The notes below the pieces were generated by a model that worked only from the letters and a program-made list of their open reading frames with translations, searched no databases and was not told the origin of the DNA. This document shows positions 1 through 5,008 of a stretch of DNA of 5,008 bases, one piece after another. Both the position numbers and the translations under genes were made by a program. The stretch covers positions 1 to 5,008 of the forward strand of contig WFTN01000388.1 in assembly GCA_015485455.1 (NCBI GenBank), in the 5' to 3' direction. The DNA comes from Planctomycetota bacterium. Lineage in GTDB: Bacteria > Planctomycetota > GCA-002687715 > DRQF01. Position 1 is the stretch's first letter; every line of letters starts with the position of its first letter.

Positions 1-2313
1 GTCTCTGGTCAAAACTCGAACAACTCTGTTCGGGTGACGGATGACTTTATGGAAGCGGTTCTTAACGACGCCGATTGGCAAACCCGCTACCGGACAACAG
101 GTGAAGTCGGCAAGACTCTCAAAGCCAAGAAGTTGATGGATCAAATTGCTGAATCGGCTTGGCGCTGCGCCGATCCGGGGATTCAATACGACACCAACAT
201 CAACCGCTGGCACACTTGCCCGAATACAGACCGTATCAACGCTTCGAACCCCTGTTCCGAATATATGTTCTTGGATGATTCGGCCTGTAACTTGGCTTCG
301 ATCAACTTGATGAAGTACTTGAGCAGTGACAATGTCTTTGATGTCGCTGGTTTCCATCATGCCTGCCGCACATTCTTCACGGCCCAAGAGATCATCGTCG
401 ACATGGCTTCCTACCCCACCAAGCAAATTGGCAAGAACTCACATGAGTATCGCCCATTAGGTTTGGGATACGCCAACTTGGGTGCCATGTTGATGGTTTC
501 CGGTTTGCCCTATGATAGTGACAAGGGGCGGGCTGTTTGTGGTGGTGTCACTGCATTGATGACAGCCACAGCCTATACCACGTCAGCGGAAATGGCTGCT
601 TCTAAGGGTCCGTTCAAGGGGTACAAGAAAAACGCTGAACCCTTTCTCAAGGTCATGAAGATGCACCGAGAGGAGGCCTACGGCATCAGCGATGAAGATT
701 GCCCAGCAGACCTGCTTCAAGCGGCCCGAGTCGAGTGGGATCGGGTTGTTGAGATGGGAACGGCTCACGGTTTCCGAAATGCCCAAGCTACTGTGTTGGC
801 ACCAACTGGTACTATCGGCCTGCTGATGGATTGCGACACGACGGGGGTAGAGCCAGATTTCGCTTTGGTGAAGTTCAAGAAGTTGGCCGGTGGCGGTTAC
901 TTCAAGATCATGAACAATTCTGTTGTTCCAGCTCTTGCCAACTTGGGTTACACCCGCAATGAGATCCGAGACATCTCAAGCTATATTCTGGGCAGCCAGA
1001 GCTTTGACGAATCTCCTTTCGTCAATCGCAAAGCCCTTCTGGCTAAGGGACTGCGCCAAGAAGATGTCGATAAGGCTGAAGCAACTCTTGCGGGTTCTTT
1101 CGAAATTGAGACGGCATTTAGCCCCTTCGTTCTGGACGAAAGTGCTTTTGCCAACCTAAAAATCCCGGCAGAGAAATATAAAGAGCCCGGTTTCTCTTTG
1201 TTGCTTCATTTGGGTTTCTCTCGGGAAGAGATTACCGCCAGTAGTGAGCACATTTGTGGCACCATGACGATCGAAGGTGCTCCCCATTTGCGTCAGCAAG
1301 ATTTGCCCGTTTTTGATTGTGCTAATCGCTGTGGTGAAAAAGGACAACGGTTCATTCATCACAATGGCCACATCCGTATGATGGCCGCAGCCCAGCCATT
1401 CATTTCCGGGGCCATTTCCAAGACCATCAATATGCCAAATGATGTTTCTGTTGATGATATTCATCATACTTACTTGGAAAGCTGGCGACTGGGTTTGAAG
1501 GCCGTCGCTCTTTACCGAGATGGTTGCAAAGCAAGTCAACCACTTTCAGCAAAGTCGGACCAACAAACCGATTCGAAAGCCAGTTCCGAAATTCTGGCTG
1601 AGCTGGAAGCGGCGAAAGCGAAGGTAAAGGAGTTGGAGACCCGTTTGGAGAGTCGTCAACCACTTCTCAAGAGAAGGCGCTTGCCTCAACACCGTCGTGG
1701 CACGACCCAAGAAGCCACGATTGGTGGGCAAAAAGTCTACTTGAGAACAGGTGAATATAAAGACGGTACTCTCGGCGAGATTTTTATCGACATGCACAAG
1801 GAAGGTGCGGCTTTGCGAAGCATGATGAACTGTTTTGCAATCTCAATTTCCTTAGGTCTTCAACATGGTGTTCCTTTGGAAGAGTTTGTCAACGTCTTTA
1901 CATTTACTCGCTTTGAGCCTCAAGGTCCAGTCAATCACCCGAACATCAAGTTTGCCACCAGCGTCATTGATTACATTTTCCGTGTGCTTGGTTTCGAGTA
2001 TCTTGGACGCACAGATTTCGTTCATGTCAAACCGGCGGATGGAATCGAAGAAGGCCTCGTCGCCTCGGACGAAGTAGAAGAAGACAAACGCCAAAAGTTG
2101 GTTGCTGATTCGAAAAGTCTAGGGATGGAAGTCGCAGAAAGCTCGGTACCGAAACCGGCTCCCAGTGATCGATGCCTCAACTTAGGTCTTGACCAGTCTT
2201 TGGGAAACATGATGGGGGATGCACCCTTCTGTGATGTTTGCGGTCACATCACCGTTCGAAATGGCTCTTGCTACAAATGTATGAATTGCGGCAGTTCTAT
2301 GGGGTGCTCGTGA
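1..2313 (+). CDS. nrdJ: Vitamin B12-dependent ribonucleoside reductase, class II (5'-partial)
   Basis: Adenosylcobalamin-dependent reductase that makes deoxyribonucleotides from ribonucleotides in the cytoplasm, without needing oxygen. The frame is open from base 1, and the residues before the GTG at 34 ([11 protein letters not shown]) are conserved family sequence. The start is therefore upstream and 34 is not a real start; 770 residues are visible and several hundred N-terminal ones are missing. Seen in order (visible numbering): NPCSE at 83-87, holding the presumed thiyl-radical Cys85 with Asn83 and Glu87; [10 protein letters not shown] with Cys96, the likely redox partner; the APTGTIG loop of the catalytic barrel (799-819); [10 protein letters not shown]; and [16 protein letters not shown] near the barrel end. 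A charged, coiled-coil-like linker (residues about 530-552) leads into a TSCPD domain (about 569-677). The C-terminal tail has six cysteines, CxxC-x9-CxxC-xx-C-x5-C, which probably bind zinc and/or relay electrons to the active site. Equivalences to class I residues are from family knowledge. The gene looks intact to its TGA. Confidence 0.96.
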   Translation, partial: VSGQNSNNSVRVTDDFMEAVLNDADWQTRYRTTGEVGKTLKAKKLMDQIAESAWRCADPGIQYDTNINRWHTCPNTDRINASNPCSEYMFLDDSACNLASINLMKYLSSDNVFDVAGFHHACRTFFTAQEIIVDMASYPTKQIGKNSHEYRPLGLGYANLGAMLMVSGLPYDSDKGRAVCGGVTALMTATAYTTSAEMAASKGPFKGYKKNAEPFLKVMKMHREEAYGISDEDCPADLLQAARVEWDRVVEMGTAHGFRNAQATVLAPTGTIGLLMDCDTTGVEPDFALVKFKKLAGGGYFKIMNNSVVPALANLGYTRNEIRDISSYILGSQSFDESPFVNRKALLAKGLRQEDVDKAEATLAGSFEIETAFSPFVLDESAFANLKIPAEKYKEPGFSLLLHLGFSREEITASSEHICGTMTIEGAPHLRQQDLPVFDCANRCGEKGQRFIHHNGHIRMMAAAQPFISGAISKTINMPNDVSVDDIHHTYLESWRLGLKAVALYRDGCKASQPLSAKSDQQTDSKASSEILAELEAAKAKVKELETRLESRQPLLKRRRLPQHRRGTTQEATIGGQKVYLRTGEYKDGTLGEIFIDMHKEGAALRSMMNCFAISISLGLQHGVPLEEFVNVFTFTRFEPQGPVNHPNIKFATSVIDYIFRVLGFEYLGRTDFVHVKPADGIEEGLVASDEVEEDKRQKLVADSKSLGMEVAESSVPKPAPSDRCLNLGLDQSLGNMMGDAPFCDVCGHITVRNGSCYKCMNCGSSMGCS

Positions 2314-2343
2314 TTCTGGTGAAACGCTTTTAGATGAATCATT

Positions 2344-2376
2344 GGGGTGTTGCTTTTCTGAGGCAGCACCCCTTTT
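2344..2376 (+). terminator. Intrinsic terminator downstream of nrdJ
   Basis: A 10-bp stem pairs GGGGTGTTGC (2344-2353) with GCAGCACCCC (2363-2372). All pairs are Watson-Crick except one G-U wobble, the 9-nt loop is TTTTCTGAG, and the right arm is followed directly by TTTT (2373-2376). It starts 31 bp after the nrdJ stop. The T-tract is short, so termination may be incomplete. It ends only 24 bp before the ATG of the next gene, so it also sits in the leader of any transcript reading into dcd. Confidence 0.85.
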
Positions 2377-2384
2377 CCATGTTC

Positions 2385-2391
2385 GGTGGGG
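2385..2391 (+). promoter_or_regulatory. Probable ribosome binding site of the dCTP deaminase gene
   Basis: GGTGGGG lies 9 nt before the ATG at 2401, with a further purine stretch (AAGAAG) in between. This favours the ATG at 2401 over the in-frame GTG at 2386, which would lie inside this G-rich stretch and has only pyrimidine-rich terminator sequence upstream. Confidence 0.5.
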
Positions 2392-2400
2392 CAAGAAGCG

Positions 2401-3534
2401 ATGAATCAAACTGGGCCAAGCAGGTTTAACGAAGTCCATGGGGCTTTGACTACGGATTATCTTCGATCGTTGGTTGAAAACGAACATTTGGGGTCGAATA
2501 TGACGATTGCGCCCCAACAGTTTCAGCCGGCAAGCCTTGATCTCACTTTGTCGGCGGAAGCTTACAAACTTCCTGGGTCCATCCTTCCATTGCGGGGTGA
2601 AACAGTGAGGCAGGCGCTGTCGAGTTTTCATGCCCGTTCCTTAGACCTGTCCAAGCCGACGTTCTTGGATCGAGGACAGGTCTATCTGATTCGGCTTAAC
2701 GAAACCCTCAATCTTCCGGATTCCGTGGGGGCTTATACCAACAACAAAAGTAGTACCGGTCGTATCGATTTACAGACACGTACCATCAGCGATGGCAACC
2801 CTCGATACGAGAAGCATGCCAGAGGATACTGTGGAGATCTTTGGGTTGAGGTTATTACCAAGTCCTTCGACGTTTGTGTGACTGCGGGTATTTCTTTGAA
2901 TCAAGCCATCTTCTACGGCGAACGTGCGCTCTTGAGTGACGCGGAGTTGAAAGCATTGATGGCGGATGTGCCACTGATGTACACGAAAGAAGGGCTGCCA
3001 TGGAACATAGACGAAGTTGTCTTAGATCATGGGCTCATGATGTCTGTGGACTTGGATCAAGATGTCGTCGGGTTTGTAGCCAAGAAATCGCCGGAGCCCC
3101 TATTCTTGGATCGGCCAGGTACCCATGACCCCCGAGAATTCTTCGACCCGATTCGGCGTCCGAAAAATGCTCGCCTTCTTTTGATGAAAGGTCATTTCTA
3201 CATATTGAGTACGCTGGAATATCTGCGAGTTCCGACAAACTTGGCAGTGGAGATGTTGCCTTACGAAACGACAGCGGGGGAATTTCGCGCCCACTATGCC
3301 GGATTCTTTGACCCCGGATTCGGCTATGGCGTTTGTGGTGAAGTGTTGGGAACACCGGCTGTGCTCGAAGTCAGGCCCTATGATGATGACCTTATTTTGC
3401 GGCATGGCCAACCCATTTGCAAAATGGCCTATGAACGACTTTGCGGCACTACGGAGCAGATTTATGGTGTTGGTGGGAGCAATCATTATGCCCACCAGCG
3501 GGGCCCCAGACTCTCCAAGTATTTTGCCGATTAG
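2401..3534 (+). CDS. dcd: 2'-deoxycytidine 5'-triphosphate deaminase, two-domain (DCD_N-type)
   Basis: Predicted to deaminate dCTP to dUTP in the cytoplasm, feeding dTMP synthesis. The product from the ATG at 2401 is 377 residues, about twice the roughly 190 of E. coli Dcd, and matches the long family with two tandem dUTPase-fold domains. Domain 1 has QPASLDL (42-48), KSSTGRIDL (116-124) and LWVEV with Glu150. Its S-x-x-x-R and Glu resemble the catalytic Ser111, Arg115 and Glu138 of E. coli Dcd, an alignment made by eye. Domain 2 has GEFRAHYAGFFDPGFG (293-308) and AVLEVRP with Glu323, and repeats the order of domain 1. The start at 2401 is chosen for its upstream GGTGGGG; a GTG at 2386 would add five residues. 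It lies 87 bp after nrdJ on the same strand, so the two genes together handle deoxynucleotide supply, but a terminator separates them. Family assignment is firm. Which domain is catalytic, and whether the enzyme also acts as a dUTPase, cannot be read here. Confidence 0.87.
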   Translation: MNQTGPSRFNEVHGALTTDYLRSLVENEHLGSNMTIAPQQFQPASLDLTLSAEAYKLPGSILPLRGETVRQALSSFHARSLDLSKPTFLDRGQVYLIRLNETLNLPDSVGAYTNNKSSTGRIDLQTRTISDGNPRYEKHARGYCGDLWVEVITKSFDVCVTAGISLNQAIFYGERALLSDAELKALMADVPLMYTKEGLPWNIDEVVLDHGLMMSVDLDQDVVGFVAKKSPEPLFLDRPGTHDPREFFDPIRRPKNARLLLMKGHFYILSTLEYLRVPTNLAVEMLPYETTAGEFRAHYAGFFDPGFGYGVCGEVLGTPAVLEVRPYDDDLILRHGQPICKMAYERLCGTTEQIYGVGGSNHYAHQRGPRLSKYFAD

Positions 3535-3543
3535 CTATTCACT

Positions 3544-4707
3544 TCATGGCCTTGGCAAGAGGGGTTTGATCCTATTGAGGTAGGACTCGAGATGGGCACC
3601 AGGACAAAGCGTCGATTTCTTTGGCACGTCCCTGAGCATTGAACGATGACTTGAGACGAAGTGGGGGTGGATCTTGTAAGACTCGCACAACCATGAAAGT
3701 AATCGCTTCAATGATTTCTTTTGGCTTGGAGTTGGGTCTCGCTTGACGAAGTTTCCCATGAGGCAAACGCCAATGTTGCCGCGATTCAGGTCTTTGTTGC
3801 CCGCATGAGCTCCTTGCCACTTGAGATCCCGCCCTTGCCAGATGCGTCCGGAACCATCAATAAGATAGTGGTAACCTAGGTCCGCCCAACCGCGGTCGTC
3901 TTGATGGAATTTTTGATAAGAACGCATTTGAGCTGTGGCTGCAGACATGGACGTGGGGGGGATCTCTGGCGAGGCCGCATGGTGGACGGTAATGCGCCAG
4001 GGTTTTGTCATTCTCATAGGGGCCCCCGCTTGTTTGATTTTCTTGGCACCCCAGACCGATCTGTCGAGAACTTCAGGGGCCAAGACGCTTGGCATTTGGA
4101 TTTTCGATGCTTTCCCTGCTTGTTTCCCCCGTGATCTATTGGCCTTCATGAGACCATCATCCAGTTCTTTGTAGCCAAAAGCGGTCTTGTCATGGATACG
4201 GTTATGGTAACTCTGAGCCCGGGCAATGCGACCTCGTTGGAGGCTACCTTTACCAAGGCGGACTAAGGCTCGATCTTGAAGGCGAGCGTTTTCTGCGAAA
4301 GAAACGGCCTCCAGATAGTGGCGTTCAGCAGAGGTCCAGCTATTCTTGCCTTCATAGGCTCGGGCCAAGCCCATGGAAATCAAGTAAGTCGATATCTTGT
4401 TTCTTTTTTTATTGGCTGATCTGGCTCGATAGAAAGACGTGACCGCTTCATCGTAGCGTCCCAAAGAAACAAGACAGTCTCCCATGAGCTGGGACACGTC
4501 TGTCTTTTCTTTCTGACTGCTGGCGCGAAACCGGGATTCTGTGAGTAGACTAAGTGCACTTTCATATTGCCCTCGGTCGATTTCGTGGCGCGCCAATGCG
4601 ATCCCACTTCCTGCAGCCTCTCGGTCATGCAGTGAATTGTCACTTGCGCAAGCGAAAATGCTGAACAGAAGCAGCAAAGGCGTCAGTTTCCAATAAGAAT
4701 GATCCAT
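3544..4707 (-). CDS. N-acetylmuramoyl-L-alanine amidase (Amidase_2/PGRP fold) with TPR-like repeats, predicted lipoprotein
   Basis: Predicted zinc amidase that cleaves the bond between N-acetylmuramic acid and L-alanine in peptidoglycan. From the ATG at 4707 it has 387 residues. Residues 1-19 form a signal peptide (Lys8, then LTPLLLLFSIFA) ending in IFAC, so Cys20 is the likely lipidated residue. Ala follows the Cys, which under the proteobacterial Lol rule fits the outer membrane. Residues about 36-170 are helical with TPR-like spacing, for example LVSLGRYDEAVTSFYRA at about 79-95. A basic linker (about 188-204) leads to the amidase domain (about 212-385). By family comparison with T7 lysozyme, the likely zinc ligands are His242 (VHHAA), His354 (SSHRS) and Cys368 (TLCPG). 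Tyr279 (GYHY) is the catalytic tyrosine, and Thr366 takes the place of T7 Lys128. The start is set by GGAAG 8 nt upstream; the frame stays open to an ATG at 4773, but that site lacks a ribosome binding site and would bury the signal peptide. The gene converges on dcd with a 9-bp gap. Confidence 0.87.
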   Translation of the reverse strand: MDHSYWKLTPLLLLFSIFACASDNSLHDREAAGSGIALARHEIDRGQYESALSLLTESRFRASSQKEKTDVSQLMGDCLVSLGRYDEAVTSFYRARSANKKRNKISTYLISMGLARAYEGKNSWTSAERHYLEAVSFAENARLQDRALVRLGKGSLQRGRIARAQSYHNRIHDKTAFGYKELDDGLMKANRSRGKQAGKASKIQMPSVLAPEVLDRSVWGAKKIKQAGAPMRMTKPWRITVHHAASPEIPPTSMSAATAQMRSYQKFHQDDRGWADLGYHYLIDGSGRIWQGRDLKWQGAHAGNKDLNRGNIGVCLMGNFVKRDPTPSQKKSLKRLLSWLCESYKIHPHFVSSHRSMLRDVPKKSTLCPGAHLESYLNRIKPLLPRP

Positions 4708-4715
4708 GAGCATAG

Positions 4716-4720
4716 CTTCC
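4716..4720 (-). promoter_or_regulatory. Ribosome binding site of the amidase gene
   Basis: On the minus strand this reads GGAAG and lies 8 nt before the ATG at 4707-4705. It would be only 2 nt before the in-frame ATG at 4713-4711. It therefore decides the start in favour of 4707, which also gives a signal peptide of usual length with the lipobox Cys at residue 20. Confidence 0.65.
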
Positions 4721-4877
4721 GGGACAGGTTTGATTTGGGCCGGTTTCCGCATTTCATGGTCAGACAATGACATGTGGGGGGGATTTCGTCCAATTGTGTC
4801 CGTGGATTCGCTTGCAGAATTCTCGATTCAAGGCAGGATAGCGAAAACAAGCTGGCGACGAAGAATAGGTCTTAAGA

Positions 4878-4883
4878 AGAGGG
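4878..4883 (+). promoter_or_regulatory. Ribosome binding site of the HD-domain gene
   Basis: AGAGGG, within the purine-rich stretch AAGAAGAGGG at 4874-4883, lies 6 nt before the GTG at 4890. It supports that GTG as the start. An in-frame TTG at 4884 directly abuts the site and is less likely. Confidence 0.6.
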
Positions 4884-4889
4884 TTGATT

Positions 4890-5008
4890 GTGGCATTAAC
4901 AAGAGAAGAAGCGTGGGCCCATCTTTGCTCCTGGACTGAGAGTCTACCCTTACGCCAACATGCCAGGGCGGTGGAGGTCGTTATGAAGGCTGCGGCTCAA
5001 AAATATGG
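4890..5008 (+). CDS. HD-domain hydrolase, N-terminal fragment (3'-partial)
   Basis: A gene starts at GTG 4890 and runs off the right edge with 39 complete codons. The translation begins VALTREEAWAHLCSW and continues LRQHARAVEVVMKAAA. This matches the opening of small bacterial HD-domain (HDIG-like) hydrolases, where a TREEA helix precedes a segment of the form LRxHxxAVExxM. The His of LRQHA (residue 24) would be the first metal-binding His; the His-Asp pair and the rest of the domain lie beyond the window. Such proteins are usually about 180-200 residues and cytoplasmic, and hydrolyse phosphorylated nucleotides or related compounds; the substrate here is unknown. The start is supported by AGAGGG 6 nt upstream and by an in-frame TAG at 4866-4868, which leaves little room for an earlier start. 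It is divergent from the amidase. The call rests on a short fragment. Confidence 0.65.
   Translation, partial: MALTREEAWAHLCSWTESLPLRQHARAVEVVMKAAAQKY

Larger units (their letters stand above)
4708..4889. other. Divergent intergenic region between the amidase and HD-domain genes
   Basis: These 182 bp separate two genes pointing away from each other, so promoters for both should lie here. I found no convincing sigma-70 -35/-10 pair on either strand. TTGCAG at 4812-4817 is a passable plus-strand -35, but nothing close to TATAAT follows at the right distance. A run of seven G lies at 4776-4782. I see no strong hairpin or operator-like inverted repeat. Short open frames crossing this stretch look like chance extensions of the flanking genes. 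Confidence 0.5.

Noticed and set aside
34..36. GTG as the start of nrdJ
   Set aside because: The frame is open to base 1 and the upstream residues are conserved NrdJ sequence, so the gene is simply cut by the window edge.
1156..1539. 127-codon open frame on the minus strand
   Set aside because: It lies fully inside nrdJ, antisense to conserved barrel sequence, with no recognisable protein family.
2182..2631. 149-codon open frame on the minus strand
   Set aside because: It spans the nrdJ end, the terminator and the dcd start in antisense; its composition is rich in Arg, His and Ser and it resembles no family.
3100..3495. 131-codon open frame on the minus strand
   Set aside because: It is antisense to the conserved second domain of dcd, with no motif or ribosome binding site support.
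3500..3507. GGGGCCCC palindrome as a terminator for dcd
   Set aside because: It has no loop and no following T-tract, and it lies within coding sequence.
4708..4773. N-terminal extension of the amidase to the ATG at 4773
   Set aside because: It would place 22 mostly polar residues before the signal peptide and has no ribosome binding site; the ATG at 4707 has GGAAG at 8 nt.
4812..4841. Sigma-70 promoter for the HD gene using TTGCAG
   Set aside because: At 17-18 bp spacing the -10 position reads AGGATA or GGATAG, too far from TATAAT to call.
4706..4939. 77-codon open frame on the plus strand across the divergent intergenic region
   Set aside because: It overlaps both the amidase start and the HD gene start in another frame, lacks a clear ribosome binding site and resembles nothing known.

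Overview
The window is a compact, gene-dense piece of a bacterial chromosome with four protein-coding genes, two of them cut by the window edges. GC content looks close to 50 percent by eye. I see no mobile element, CRISPR array, tRNA or rRNA. The organism is most likely Gram-negative, because it carries a vitamin B12-dependent (class II) ribonucleotide reductase, a long two-domain dCTP deaminase and a lipoprotein-type peptidoglycan amidase. The reductase and deaminase subtypes are well known from Alphaproteobacteria. The TPR-amidase lipoprotein and the wording of the reductase C-terminus would also fit the PVC group, for example Verrucomicrobiota. I cannot settle the phylum from sequence alone.

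Layout from left to right. Positions 1-2313 (+) hold the C-terminal two thirds or so of NrdJ; its start lies upstream of the window. A strong intrinsic terminator follows at 2344-2376. Positions 2401-3534 (+) encode a dCTP deaminase with two tandem dUTPase-fold domains. Only 9 bp separate its stop from that of the convergent gene at 3544-4707 (-), a predicted lipoprotein with TPR-like repeats and a zinc-dependent N-acetylmuramoyl-L-alanine amidase domain. A 182-bp divergent intergenic region follows. From 4890 to the window end (+) lies the start of an HD-domain hydrolase gene, recognisable from its first 39 codons.

Functionally, the first two genes form a deoxynucleotide supply pair. NrdJ reduces ribonucleotides to deoxyribonucleotides using adenosylcobalamin, and the deaminase diverts dCTP to dUTP, the precursor of dTMP. 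The amidase belongs to cell-wall turnover in the periplasm. The HD protein probably hydrolyses a phosphorylated metabolite, but its substrate is unknown.

I found no evidence of a previously undescribed system. The points most worth a second look are the terminator squeezed between the two nucleotide genes, the TPR-amidase lipoprotein architecture and the truncated HD gene at the right edge.
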